In this document: piece after piece, positions 1 through 8,380 of the stretch
How the letters are laid out: each line of letters begins with the position of its first letter
How positions within the stretch are numbered: position 1 is the first letter of the stretch
Assembly (NCBI RefSeq): GCF_000016645.1
Contig: NC_009441.1
Coordinates: 1,240,001 to 1,304,000 of the forward strand
Length of the DNA stretch: 64,000 nt
Reading direction: 5' to 3'
From: Flavobacterium johnsoniae UW101
GTDB lineage: Bacteria > Bacteroidota > Bacteroidia > Flavobacteriales > Flavobacteriaceae
Translations under genes and position numbers: made by a program
Notes under the pieces: generated by a model
Told to the model about the DNA's origin: nothing
The model's database searches: none
The model's input: the letters and a program-made list of their open reading frames with translations, nothing else

Positions 1-196
1 TTTCAAAAACAGTTTTCGAAACCGAACCTTTGTCGTTATCCACCAATAAAATTGGAATTTTAGAATCGCTTACGGTTTTAAAAGTGCTGTCCTGAATTAA
101 CGTAACGGTAATAACCAAAACCAACGGCATTATAAACAAAATAATCAATCCGCCTAAATCACGTTTAAGCAGTAAAAATTCTTTTACGATCGACAT
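1..196 (-). CDS. ABC-2 type transporter permease (partial, N-terminal part)
   Basis: The reading frame starts with ATG at 194-196 and runs off the left edge; about 65 residues are visible. It begins MSIVKEFLLLKRDLGG, then has a hydrophobic segment (LIILFIMPLVLVITVTLI) and a soluble stretch (KIPILLVDNDKGSVSKTVFE). One N-terminal membrane helix followed by an extracytoplasmic domain is the layout of ABC-2/DrrB-type permeases. It starts 7 nt after the stop of the ATP-binding protein gene, so the two are translationally adjacent and should form one exporter. At the end of a pigment operon the likely cargo is the flexirubin or a precursor, which is inference from position only. Confidence 0.75.
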   Translation of the reverse strand, partial: MSIVKEFLLLKRDLGGLIILFIMPLVLVITVTLIQDSTFKTVSDSKIPILLVDNDKGSVSKTVFE

Positions 197-203
197 CCAA
201 ATT

Positions 204-956
204 TTATATAGCATCTCTCAAGTCTTTACCGGTTAATGAAATAAAAACGTCTTCGAGATTGCGGGCATCTTTAACAGAATTAATTAAGGTTGAAGGTGTT
301 CCTTTTGTATAAATCTGACCTCTGTCAATAATCGCAATCGTGCTGCAGAAATCTTCGGCTTCAGCTAAATGATGCGAAGTATAAATAATAGAGGTTCCGT
401 TTTGGTTTAATACTTTTAAATAATCCATAATAGCATTTTTAGACTGTACATCAACTCCAACAGTTGGTTCGTCTAAAAATAAAACTTTTGGATTATGAAG
501 AATTCCGGCAATCAAATTCACACGGCGTTTCATTCCGCCGGAAAAAGTTCCAACAGGTTTGTCGGCAAATTTTAATAATCCCAAAAGGTCTAAAGTTTCG
601 ACTACTTTATCTTTTAAATCTGAACCTTTTAAACCGTACATACTTCCAAAATAATGCAGGTTTTCTCTCGCTGTAAGAGTAGGGTATAAGGCATATTCCT
701 GAGGAACAACGCCTATGATTTTTTTAATTTTTGAAGAATGGTGCTGATAGTCTAAACCATTTATGGTAAAATGCCCGGATGTTGGTTTTACCAATCCGCA
801 GAGCATTGAAATCAGGGTTGTTTTTCCGGCACCGTTTGGACCTAATAAACCAAAAACTTCTCCTTCGTTTATATCCAGCGAAACATCGTTCAAAGAATAC
901 TGATCGGCTTCTTTGTACTTTTTCGAAAGGGATTCTATTTTAATTATAGGCTGCAA
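204..956 (-). CDS. ABC transporter ATP-binding protein
   Basis: A 250-aa nucleotide-binding subunit of an ABC exporter. Visible motifs in order are Walker A (GPNGAGKTT, about residue 39), Q-loop (VVPQEYALY), ABC signature (FSGGMKRR), Walker B (VLFLDEPTVGVD) and the H-loop (YTSHH). The single ABC domain is of normal size and followed only by a short tail, as in DrrA-like/ABC-2 ATPases. It lies 7 nt after the BtrH-like gene and directly before its permease on the same strand, so it belongs to the pigment operon. A role in moving flexirubin to the outer membrane is plausible but not shown by sequence. The substrate cannot be read from the ATPase. Confidence 0.93.
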   Translation of the reverse strand: MQPIIKIESLSKKYKEADQYSLNDVSLDINEGEVFGLLGPNGAGKTTLISMLCGLVKPTSGHFTINGLDYQHHSSKIKKIIGVVPQEYALYPTLTARENLHYFGSMYGLKGSDLKDKVVETLDLLGLLKFADKPVGTFSGGMKRRVNLIAGILHNPKVLFLDEPTVGVDVQSKNAIMDYLKVLNQNGTSIIYTSHHLAEAEDFCSTIAIIDRGQIYTKGTPSTLINSVKDARNLEDVFISLTGKDLRDAI

Positions 957-963
957 AATATGT

Positions 964-1962
964 TTAGCTGATCGCTTTTTTTAATTTTTTAAAAAAGATT
1001 TCTTCTCTATTGGCAATGTCCAAAAGTTCATCGGCAATAGTATTGTAAGCGTCTTCCTTGGCACTTCTGTTTTTATAAATTCGCGAAGCTTCAACGGCAA
1101 AATCTCGCCATGAATCGCCAATTTTTGTCATTTCTTTAGAAAGTTCTTTCAATTCTTCATTACCTAAAACAACCGAAGCTTCCTGTAAAAATGCGGCATA
1201 AATAAAACGAAAACCTCCGCCTCCGGTTCCAATTTCTTCCTGCATACGAACCATTTGCGCCAGATAATGATTGGCTTTTTTAGTACCGTGTTTTATAGGC
1301 CATTTTCTAATCTGCTTAGAAACAAATTTGATACCGCGAACACCTACAATTGGCATTGGTGCCAGCATATCGCGGCAGGTATTTTTTATTCCTTTAATGA
1401 TTGCACTTTTTAAATCGACATCTTTTGGAATTTGAATAGGATAATACATTTGGCCGCGTGGTGCAAATGCTCCTTTTGCAAAACGAACTTTGTCTAATTC
1501 TTCGTGCGTTAAAGTTGTAACAGTTTCCATTACAGGATCGCTCACTAAATAATCTTTATCGGTTTTTCCGTAAACTACTAAATTGTGTGCGTTGAAATGA
1601 AAACGGTATTCGTCCGGAAAATAACTTAAGTTGTAAACGCCGACTTGTAATCCGGTTGGAATATTATTTTTTAAATTTTCATCTAATGCTTTATTGGCAT
1701 TTGATACCGATGAAAATTTTTGTCTTTTTATTTTTAGGTTTAAACGGGTTGCTACTTTATTAAAGATTTGTCCAGGCAGAGTTCTGTAGCTGATTGCCGG
1801 AGCATAATTTACTTTTATAAAAGGCAGGTATACAAAAAATAACCCGGAGCCAATACCAAAAACCATCGGTTCGCTGATGTTTAGTCCGCTGTTTTTTAGC
1901 AGATTCGACGCTACTCCATTCTCACAATGAGCAGACTGATGATGTGTGAAAGTTAATTCCAT
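964..1962 (-). CDS. BtrH-family N-terminal domain protein (possible acyltransferase)
   Basis: A 332-aa soluble protein with no signal peptide. The N-terminus (HHQSAHCENGVASNLL) carries a Cys within H-S-A-H-C, a later His lies in FHFNAHNLVVYG, and an Asp in YLVSDPVM. This Cys/His/Asp arrangement is typical of BtrH N-terminal domains, which share a papain-like fold; the C-terminal half resembles the helical DUF4872 partner domain. In butirosin synthesis BtrH moves an acyl group from an acyl carrier protein to an amine. Flexirubins are esters of an aryl-polyene acid and a dialkylresorcinol, so an acyl transfer from ACP to the resorcinol hydroxyl is an attractive role here; that is inference. Its ATG abuts the stop of the upstream gene. 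Confidence 0.75.
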   Translation of the reverse strand: MELTFTHHQSAHCENGVASNLLKNSGLNISEPMVFGIGSGLFFVYLPFIKVNYAPAISYRTLPGQIFNKVATRLNLKIKRQKFSSVSNANKALDENLKNNIPTGLQVGVYNLSYFPDEYRFHFNAHNLVVYGKTDKDYLVSDPVMETVTTLTHEELDKVRFAKGAFAPRGQMYYPIQIPKDVDLKSAIIKGIKNTCRDMLAPMPIVGVRGIKFVSKQIRKWPIKHGTKKANHYLAQMVRMQEEIGTGGGGFRFIYAAFLQEASVVLGNEELKELSKEMTKIGDSWRDFAVEASRIYKNRSAKEDAYNTIADELLDIANREEIFFKKLKKAIS

Positions 1963-2367
1963 TTATTTGGTAATGCTGTTTTTTAATTCGTCAATTGAAA
2001 TTTCAAAAGTGTCGGCATATTTCTGCAGCACTTTATCGCTTAATGAGGCAAAAACACTTGGTTTAAAATGTCTTTTTACACGCCATTTCCAGAATCCTAC
2101 ATAGCTTGATAAAATAGTAAGATCCATTTTATTGATTTCCATAAAATAAACAATTGGACTTACTTCGCCATCTAAAACCTGTTGTCTGGCATCGGCAATA
2201 CGTTCGTTTATTTCATCGATAGAATTCGATAATGCAATTGTTTTGGGTTCCCAGCCTGTACTTAAGGTTGTGGTATAGTTGCCATTTTCGTCGGTTGCAT
2301 ATAAAAGCTCTTTGACGTTATTTTTGGTTAAATTGCTGGTGTCTTGTGGTACTTTATCTTTTTCCAT
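1963..2367 (-). CDS. Conserved hypothetical protein of the pigment cluster
   Basis: A 134-aa protein I cannot assign to a named family. It has no signal peptide or membrane helix. The first 60 residues are polar (TDENGNYTTTLSTGWEP), followed by a likely helical region (DEINERIADARQQVL) and a basic, aromatic segment (VGFWKWRVKRHF). The end is predicted helical and contains SLSDKVLQKYA. It lies between a small membrane protein gene and the BtrH-like gene, whose start codon directly follows this stop. The tight packing implies translational coupling and a shared job, perhaps an adaptor for the BtrH-like protein. No enzymatic motif is visible. Confidence 0.7.
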   Translation of the reverse strand: MEKDKVPQDTSNLTKNNVKELLYATDENGNYTTTLSTGWEPKTIALSNSIDEINERIADARQQVLDGEVSPIVYFMEINKMDLTILSSYVGFWKWRVKRHFKPSVFASLSDKVLQKYADTFEISIDELKNSITK

Positions 2368-2376
2368 ATTGCTAAT

Positions 2377-2697
2377 TTAATTTATTAGAAACATACAGAC
2401 TGAAACTATACATAAACTAATTATTAAAAATCCAAGATTGGCGAAAGCCAGTGTTCGTTGTTTTTTTACAAATAAATAAATCATTTCGATCAGCATTCCT
2501 GCATAAAACATCTGGGTTATTATAAATCCCATGATGAATAATCCCAATCCGCCGTCGACATGTTTGTGTCCGGTTTCATCGCAAAACTTATGAGGATCAT
2601 AGGTAAAATACCAAAATGCAAAAAGTAATGCAAGTAAAAGAATCAAAATTCCGATTCGGATTACGAGATGTAAAATGATTTTTTTTGAATTACCCAA
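2377..2697 (-). CDS. Small membrane protein, unknown function
   Basis: A 106-aa protein with three hydrophobic segments: about residues 8-31 (VIRIGILILLLALLFAFWYF), 50-75 (LGLFIMGFIITQMFYAGMLIEMIYLF) and 83-105 (LAFANLGFLIISLCIVSVCMFLI). A short Cys/His-rich loop (KFCDETGHKHVDGG) lies between the first two. The start is a TTG at 2695-2697; no in-frame ATG precedes the first helix, and it overlaps the end of the upstream hotdog gene by 8 nt, which favours coupled translation. It is not a recognised family. Its place in the operon suggests a membrane accessory for pigment assembly or export. The C/H loop could bind a metal, but two or three residues are weak evidence. Confidence 0.65.
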   Translation of the reverse strand: MGNSKKIILHLVIRIGILILLLALLFAFWYFTYDPHKFCDETGHKHVDGGLGLFIMGFIITQMFYAGMLIEMIYLFVKKQRTLAFANLGFLIISLCIVSVCMFLIN

Positions 2698-3151
2698 CCG
2701 AAACTGTTTTTTGAATGAACAAGTTAATTTCGCATTCTAAGAGTATCTGGTCTTCGACAGAGCTGCTGCAGCTCATCGTGCATAAAGTGTAATCGTCGCC
2801 AGCGAATTTTGAAACTAAATCTGCTTTGGTAATTATCGTGTCGCCGACTTTTGGCAGCGAATGAATTTTTACATTTTTTAAGGCACTGATAAATCCAATT
2901 ACATTTACGTTTTCATTTTCTGTTCCGTCTTCATCAAAAAAATATTTTTTCCCAACAATAGACGAACAAGTCTGCGCCGTGTTTTCGATTAAACCCGCTT
3001 CAATAAAAACATTATCCTGAACAAAAATATTGTCTTCTTTTATCAAAAAAATGGTCTCTACAAAGTTGGCATCAATTTCCAGAATTAAATCTACCATAAG
3101 CAATGGTGCCCGGTGCGGTAAATAATTTTGTATGTCAACTACGGGATTCAA
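2690..3151 (-). CDS. Hotdog-fold 3-hydroxyacyl-ACP dehydratase-like protein (catalytic His kept)
   Basis: A 153-aa protein of the FabZ/FabA hotdog family. The FabZ-type motif is present as LPHRAPLLMVD (about residues 11-21) with the expected catalytic His, and the helix motif as EAGLIENTAQ with the expected acidic residue. The length fits the family. The only reasonable start is TTG at 3149-3151: an in-frame TAA lies four codons upstream and no ATG intervenes. It follows a second hotdog gene by 9 nt. In aryl-polyene type II polyketide systems paired hotdog proteins dehydrate the growing chain, and the aryl-polyene half of flexirubin needs repeated dehydration. This copy is the better candidate for the catalytic subunit. 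Confidence 0.8.
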   Translation of the reverse strand: MNPVVDIQNYLPHRAPLLMVDLILEIDANFVETIFLIKEDNIFVQDNVFIEAGLIENTAQTCSSIVGKKYFFDEDGTENENVNVIGFISALKNVKIHSLPKVGDTIITKADLVSKFAGDDYTLCTMSCSSSVEDQILLECEINLFIQKTVSVG

Positions 3152-3160
3152 AATTCTATA

Positions 3161-3592
3161 TTATTTAGCTAAAACGGTTTTCATCTGTCCGTTTGCAATT
3201 TCTTCATTATTTAATGTCGTAACAATATTCACCAAAGTTATTCCTGCAAATTCCTGCAGAATAGTAACTTCAGATTGAATGGTATTGTTTAATTGAGGCA
3301 GTTTTTTAATTTCAATTTCTTTAATAGAACCTATATAGCCTGTTGGTGCTGTTTCGTTTCTTAAAAAATATTGATATCCGGTATGTAATGCCACAGATTG
3401 TGCCATATGCTCAATTAAACCTGCTTCTAAAAAAATATTGTTTTTTACAAAAATATTATCCTGCTGAATTTTTAAACCAGAAACTAAAGAAGTCTCGGTA
3501 TAAGAATGCATGGCATCGACCATCACAAAAGGGAACTTTTGCGGCAGTAAATTTTCTACCATTTCTTTTTCTAAAGAAGCCATTGTTTCCAT
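3161..3592 (-). CDS. Hotdog-fold dehydratase-like protein lacking the catalytic His
   Basis: A 143-aa paralogue of the neighbouring hotdog protein. The FabZ motif reads LLPQKFPFVMVD: the catalytic histidine position is Gln. The second motif, EAGLIEHMAQ, is intact. I place the start at ATG 3590-3592, which overlaps the darB stop as TAATG; an in-frame TTG two codons upstream would lie inside darB. The fold looks preserved, with normal length and no frameshift, so it is probably a functional but non-catalytic or thioester-binding subunit forming a heterodimer with the protein at 2690-3151. Heterodimeric hotdog pairs are known from aryl-polyene biosynthesis. The partnership here is inference from adjacency. 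Confidence 0.8.
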   Translation of the reverse strand: METMASLEKEMVENLLPQKFPFVMVDAMHSYTETSLVSGLKIQQDNIFVKNNIFLEAGLIEHMAQSVALHTGYQYFLRNETAPTGYIGSIKEIEIKKLPQLNNTIQSEVTILQEFAGITLVNIVTTLNNEEIANGQMKTVLAK

Positions 3593-4725
3593 TAGCAAAC
3601 TGTTAAATAGGCATAAGCGAAAGAAAATCTTCCGCTTTCCGGAACTGATAAAAGAATGTGATCTCCTTTTTTCAGGTTTCCTGAATTCATTAATTCTTCT
3701 AAAGCCAGGTAAATTGAGGCAGAACCTACGTTACCTACTCTTGAAAGATTCATGAACCATTTTTCGTCACTCATTCCAATTCCTTTTTCGCTTAATCCTT
3801 TTTTTAATCCTTCAACAAAGAAGTTAGATGAAACGTGAGGAATGAAATAATTAATATCTTCAGATTTGATGTTGTTTTTATCCATTGCCTCTTTCATGCT
3901 GTCTGCACCTTTGGTAAGGATAAATTCATCTAATAATTTTACATCTTGTTTAATTGAGAAAACAGATTCGTTTAACCATTGTTCTGGTGCATAATCGCTC
4001 CATCCTTTGATTTCTCCATTTTCTTGTTTATCTCCTCCGGCGTACATACAGGTTTCTAATTCGTAAGCATACGAAAAAGCTTCCATCCATTCTATTTTAA
4101 GAGAGATTGGCCCTTTGGGTTTATTCTCTAATAAAAATGCACCGGCACCGTCAGATAACATCCATCTTAAGAAATCTTTTTTGAATGCAATGATAGGCTG
4201 TTCTTCAAGACTTTTTAAGTTTTCGGTTTCGTGATTGTATTTTTGAGCATTCAGCCAGGTTGAAACTTTTTCAGATCCTGTACAGATTGCATTTTTTGAA
4301 TTTCCAGATCGTACCGAAAGAAAACCAAATTTAAGTGAGTTCATTCCGGCACAGCAGACTCCCGTTGAAGAGTTTAATTCTACTGATTTATTTTTTAGCA
4401 GACCATGAACCATCGCAGCATGCGAAGGCAGAAAAATATCAGGAGTTGAGGTCCCGCATGAAAGTACTTCTAAATCCTGAGGCGTAAAATTTTCGTCGAA
4501 TAACGGTAAAATAGCATTTCGCGTTAATTCGGCATTACTGTGTGTGCTTTTTCCTGTTTTGTCAACAGCGTAATAACGGCTTGTAATTTTGTTATTGCGC
4601 AAAATAATACGTCTTGCTTTTGAGGCAGTATCATTGATCAGACCTAAATAGGCTTCCATTTCATCATTCGAAACAGCTTCGTTTGGCAAATATTTTGCAG
4701 CTTTTGTGATATATACTTCAAACAT
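3592..4725 (-). CDS. darB: DarB-like ketosynthase (dialkylresorcinol condensing enzyme)
   Basis: A 377-aa ketosynthase of the KAS III type. The catalytic triad is visible: Cys in STGVCCAGMNSL, His in FIPHVSSNFF and Asn in SRVGNVGSAS. Together with DarA, enzymes of this type join two beta-keto acyl thioesters to make the dialkylresorcinol head of flexirubins. It starts at ATG 4723-4725, 17 nt after darA, and its stop overlaps the start of a hotdog gene, so it sits in one operon. The name rests on the darA neighbour and pigment context; a housekeeping FabH would be shorter (about 310-330 aa) and would not sit here. Confidence 0.88.
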   Translation of the reverse strand: MFEVYITKAAKYLPNEAVSNDEMEAYLGLINDTASKARRIILRNNKITSRYYAVDKTGKSTHSNAELTRNAILPLFDENFTPQDLEVLSCGTSTPDIFLPSHAAMVHGLLKNKSVELNSSTGVCCAGMNSLKFGFLSVRSGNSKNAICTGSEKVSTWLNAQKYNHETENLKSLEEQPIIAFKKDFLRWMLSDGAGAFLLENKPKGPISLKIEWMEAFSYAYELETCMYAGGDKQENGEIKGWSDYAPEQWLNESVFSIKQDVKLLDEFILTKGADSMKEAMDKNNIKSEDINYFIPHVSSNFFVEGLKKGLSEKGIGMSDEKWFMNLSRVGNVGSASIYLALEELMNSGNLKKGDHILLSVPESGRFSFAYAYLTVC

Positions 4726-4742
4726 AATCTAAAAATAGTCTT

Positions 4743-5645
4743 CTAAACTCCTTGATAATATTGAGTTTCTCTTTTTATGGTTTTTAACTTAAAAGGGTAG
4801 GAAATAAAGTGCAATATATACACTATTGGTGAGATTAACCAAATTGCCAAGAATAAATAAACATTAAATACTTTTAGAAGCTTTTTTCGGTTTTTTTGAT
4901 TTTTAAAAATAAGGTTTGACCATTTATTGAAAATTTTATTGGCCGTTTTGTCAACAGTCACTAAATACGGACTGATCTTTACTGCCCCAATTTCTACTAA
5001 TTTTGGCTGTAAATGCTCTAAACTATTCTCGTTAAATGCAGAAAGCATTACTTCTCCAAATTTTGGAGATTCTTTTATGTCTTTTTCTGAAACTCCCGGA
5101 AGCGGAAAAATACCTAAATATTTTTTCTTAACTCCAGAGAACATCCATTCTACAATTGTAATCACGCTGATTAAATTTCCAACACGATCTACTAAGGCAA
5201 CATTTCCCACTAATTGTGCGTTTGCTTCTTTTAGTAATGTTTTTATTTTTTCCTGTGCCATAATCCACATGTTTCTTGAACCGCTTATTGTAATTACAGG
5301 CGTATTGTTCAGGATTTTTTTGGCATCTTCACTTTTTAAAAATGAATTGATTGGAATTGACGGCGATAAATACCAAACTTGATAATGGAAAAGAATTAAA
5401 TCAAATTTTGTATTTAAAATTGCTTCAGGAACTGGTTTTAATGTTGTTGGAATTTGTAAAAACGATTCTGGAAAGGCATCAAAAAACGCATCCTTATTCC
5501 ACGGAAAGGGGAAAGGTTTCTCGAGCTGGATTTCGTGAAAAGTTACATTTATATTCTCTGAGTTTAAAAACGGTTTTGCGATGTTTTGCGCAATCGTTTC
5601 TAACTGTCCTGATTGAGAATAGTAAATAACGAGAACATTTTTCAT
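4743..5645 (-). CDS. darA: DarA-like dialkylresorcinol condensing enzyme/cyclase
   Basis: A 300-aa protein with an N-terminal flavodoxin-like strand and loop (VLVIYYSQSGQLETIAQNI), the phosphate-loop pattern of that fold. A short conserved FHYQVWYLSPS lies in the middle and one hydrophobic segment near the C-terminus (VYLFLAIWLISPIVYILHFI), suggesting membrane attachment. DarA enzymes work with DarB in cyclising and aromatising dialkylresorcinols. It is the first gene of the left sub-operon, preceded by 288 nt without a gene, so a promoter probably lies there. I recognise it by the whole sequence pattern and by the darB neighbour. Confidence 0.88.
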   Translation of the reverse strand: MKNVLVIYYSQSGQLETIAQNIAKPFLNSENINVTFHEIQLEKPFPFPWNKDAFFDAFPESFLQIPTTLKPVPEAILNTKFDLILFHYQVWYLSPSIPINSFLKSEDAKKILNNTPVITISGSRNMWIMAQEKIKTLLKEANAQLVGNVALVDRVGNLISVITIVEWMFSGVKKKYLGIFPLPGVSEKDIKESPKFGEVMLSAFNENSLEHLQPKLVEIGAVKISPYLVTVDKTANKIFNKWSNLIFKNQKNRKKLLKVFNVYLFLAIWLISPIVYILHFISYPFKLKTIKRETQYYQGV

Positions 5646-5933
5646 TTAGGTTTTACTGCTTTGGTTGCGGACAAAAGTAAGTAAATTTATTTAAACGAAT
5701 TTTCTTGTTTAACGCATTAATGTTTAGGAGTTTTAATTGCCCGCGATCTAAAGGATTAGAAGGGTTTTCACAGGTTTAAAAAAAATAATAACGTTAAACA
5801 GAAATACAATGAAGCTCTTATATTCTTACAGATTAAACGGGTTTTCGATGAATGTTTTAAGCAGTTTCTTAAAAAAGCAGATAAGGGGCATTATTTATAC
5901 TGCGTAAATCTATTCCATCAGTTAAATCTGTGA

Positions 5934-6812
5934 TTAATTTAAATCATTCCAAAAGTCGAAATAATTAAACCATTGCAGCGGATATTTTTTTACAATGCTT
6001 TCTACGCTTGTTACGTATTCTTTTAAAAGTGCTTTTTCGTCGCGGTGTTTTACTGTAGCTTCTCTTGCATAAAGATGATAATGCAGATTTGGTTCTTTCA
6101 TTACATACACAAACACAACCGGAACTTTTAATCTTGATGCGATTAAAAATGGCCCTGCCGGGAAATTGGCTTCTTTGCCGAGAATATTTTCAGAAAGAGA
6201 TTTTGTACCTTCAAAATAACGATCGCCGGTAAAACAAACCAGTTCATTATTAGCCAAAGCTGCATTGATCTCAAAAATATGAGACAAGTCTTCTTTAATA
6301 ATAATAAATTTTACGGTTGGTTTTTGGGTAACGCTTTCTAAATAATTTTTGATTGCGGAATGCTCTAAATCTGTAGTAACAAGATTGATTTGAAAATCAA
6401 GATCGATATCGCCTAAAAAGTGTTCGGCGATTTCAAAATTCCCAACATGCGCGCTTATTAAAACGCCGCCTTTTTTTTCGGCTAAAAGATTTTTTAGAAT
6501 TTCGATTCCGTCAAATTCATAGGTGAATTTATTTCGCATTCCGGCCGAAATGGAAATTTTATCAATAATGGTCTGCCCAAAAGTATAGTAACTTTTGAAA
6601 ACCATTTTTTTAGATTTAAAAGTGGAATATTGAAGCCTTTCTTTAAAGTAATAAAAAATCGCGCGGTTGCTTTTTTTTAGAAACAGGAAATAATAAGAAG
6701 CAACAAAGTAAAGTAAACCATAAGCAGACTTAACACCCGCTTTCTTTATCAAAAAAACGAATATTCTATAACCTAAAACAGTTCCTTTTGATTTACCATC
6801 CCATTGACTCAT
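5934..6812 (-). CDS. LpxL/HtrB-type lysophospholipid acyltransferase family protein
   Basis: A 292-aa member of the lauroyl/myristoyl acyltransferase (LABLAT) family. The HX4E active-site pattern is visible in SAHVGNFEIAEHF, with downstream GDRYFEG and FPAGPFLIASRLKVP motifs. An N-terminal hydrophobic stretch (YGLLYFVASYYFLFL) should anchor it to the inner membrane. Its ATG overlaps the stop of the ACP gene as TAATG. Aryl-polyene clusters regularly carry such an acyltransferase, presumed to move the polyene from ACP to a lipid or other acceptor. Here it competes with the BtrH-like protein as candidate for forming the flexirubin ester. It is the last gene before the 288-nt gap. Confidence 0.87.
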   Translation of the reverse strand: MSQWDGKSKGTVLGYRIFVFLIKKAGVKSAYGLLYFVASYYFLFLKKSNRAIFYYFKERLQYSTFKSKKMVFKSYYTFGQTIIDKISISAGMRNKFTYEFDGIEILKNLLAEKKGGVLISAHVGNFEIAEHFLGDIDLDFQINLVTTDLEHSAIKNYLESVTQKPTVKFIIIKEDLSHIFEINAALANNELVCFTGDRYFEGTKSLSENILGKEANFPAGPFLIASRLKVPVVFVYVMKEPNLHYHLYAREATVKHRDEKALLKEYVTSVESIVKKYPLQWFNYFDFWNDLN

Positions 6813-7066
6813 TAAGCTGTTTTGGCTTTTAATTTGGTTTCAATAAGATCGTAGAAACTTTGGAAATCAGAAATTCCAACAAAATCTGCCTCAACTAGTT
6901 TTACGCCAAAGTTAGATTCAATTGAAACTACTAAATCAACATAATCTAAACTGTCTAATCCAAGCGTATCTTTTAAATTAGCATTTGGTTCAATGTCGTC
7001 ATTATCAACTTCAAATTCATCAACTAAAAAACCATTAATTTTTGCTATAATCTCTTCTTTATTCAT
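6812..7066 (-). CDS. Acyl carrier protein of the pigment cluster
   Basis: An 84-aa acidic acyl carrier protein. The phosphopantetheine attachment Ser is in LGLDSLDYVDL (about residue 38). It differs clearly from the housekeeping AcpP at 44677, so this is a dedicated carrier. It overlaps the upstream ketosynthase by 8 nt and the downstream acyltransferase by TAATG, giving a compact ketosynthase-ACP-acyltransferase cassette. It should carry the growing aryl-polyene chain or the resorcinol precursor acyl groups; which one cannot be told from sequence. Start ATG 7064-7066. Confidence 0.93.
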   Translation of the reverse strand: MNKEEIIAKINGFLVDEFEVDNDDIEPNANLKDTLGLDSLDYVDLVVSIESNFGVKLVEADFVGISDFQSFYDLIETKLKAKTA

Positions 7067-8294
7067 CGTTCAATTTAAACTTTTTAACCACCAACGCAGA
7101 GTTGGTTCCTCCGAAACCGAAAGAATTGGACAAAAATATGTCAAATTTTTTGTTTAACGTAGTTTTAACTAAATTTAATTTTGAAGCATCTTCGTCTGGA
7201 TTTTCTAAATTGATGTTCGGGGCAATGAAATCGTTCTGCATCATGATGATAGAGTAAATAATTTCACTTGCTCCAGCCATCCAGCATTCGTGTCCTGTCA
7301 TTGATTTTGTAGAACTTACGTAAGGATTTTTCTCACCAAAAACTTCAAAAATCGCCTTGGCTTCGTTTGCATCACCAACCGGAGTTGAAGTTGCGTGTGC
7401 ATTTATATACTCAATATCTGATGCTTTTAGTTTAGCATCATCTAATGCTCTCTGCATTGCTGTAGAAGGACCTTCGACATTTGGTGTCGAAATATGTCCG
7501 CCGTTTGATGAAAATCCGTAACCTGAAACTTCGGCGATAATATTGGCACCGCGCGCAATAGCAGATTCGTAACTTTCGAGAATTAAAGTTGCACCGCCGC
7601 CACTAGGAATCAATCCGTCGCGTTCGGCATCAAAAGGTCTTGACGCTTTTTCTGGATCGCCTTCACGGTTAGAGAAAACACCCAGTCCGTCAAAACTGCT
7701 CATAGCATATTTGTTTATTTCCTGCGCTCCGCCGGTTATAATAATATCCTGAAAACCACTTTTAATTAAAAAATAAGCCAATCCAATAGAATGTGAACCA
7801 CTTGCACAAGCGGCACTAACGGTTAAATTAATACCACGAAGTTTAAAAATCGTTGAAAGATTCATGGTAACGGTAGAATTCATCGATTTAAAAATCGCAC
7901 CAGAACCAATAAGAGCAGTGTCTTTTTTCTCACGGACAATATCTGTAGCATCAATGATAGCTTTAGAAACACTGTCATTTCCGTACATGATTCCCACTTC
8001 GCGAGTTTCAAAAAAAGCATCATCGATATTAGCATTTTTCAATGCTTCGATAGTTGCCATATAAGCATACTCGGTTTCTTCACCAATACTCATACGCTGT
8101 CTGCGGGTCAGTAAATTTTTTAAATCAGCTTTAGGAACCATTCCCGTTAAGGCTGATTGAAAACCAAATTCTTTTCGGTCAGAATCAAATTTTATCCCTG
8201 ATTTTCCATTATACAGCGATTCTTTTACTTCATCTAAAGAAGTTCCGATACAAGAATAAATTCCCATTCCAGTAATTACAACTCTCTTATTCAT
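7059..8294 (-). CDS. Beta-ketoacyl-ACP synthase (FabF/KAS II type), pigment polyketide
   Basis: A 411-aa ketosynthase with a full Cys-His-His triad: Cys in VSAACASGSHS, His in NAHATSTPVGD and His in MTGHECWMAG. It is a condensing KS rather than a chain-length factor, which would lack the Cys. It is diverged from the housekeeping FabF at 45155 and overlaps the pathway ACP gene by 8 nt. The likely job is elongation of the 4-coumaroyl starter with malonyl units to give the aryl polyene. It begins 171 nt after the ketoreductase gene, with a strong hairpin in between, so its expression may differ from that of the upstream genes. Confidence 0.9.
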   Translation of the reverse strand: MNKRVVITGMGIYSCIGTSLDEVKESLYNGKSGIKFDSDRKEFGFQSALTGMVPKADLKNLLTRRQRMSIGEETEYAYMATIEALKNANIDDAFFETREVGIMYGNDSVSKAIIDATDIVREKKDTALIGSGAIFKSMNSTVTMNLSTIFKLRGINLTVSAACASGSHSIGLAYFLIKSGFQDIIITGGAQEINKYAMSSFDGLGVFSNREGDPEKASRPFDAERDGLIPSGGGATLILESYESAIARGANIIAEVSGYGFSSNGGHISTPNVEGPSTAMQRALDDAKLKASDIEYINAHATSTPVGDANEAKAIFEVFGEKNPYVSSTKSMTGHECWMAGASEIIYSIIMMQNDFIAPNINLENPDEDASKLNLVKTTLNKKFDIFLSNSFGFGGTNSALVVKKFKLNDE

Positions 8295-8380
8295 CGTCTT
8301 TCAAAGTAATTTTTTAATCCTTAAAGTGTAATTTTTTTAAACAAAGGCACAAAGGTTTTTATCTATCTTTTATTTTTAAT

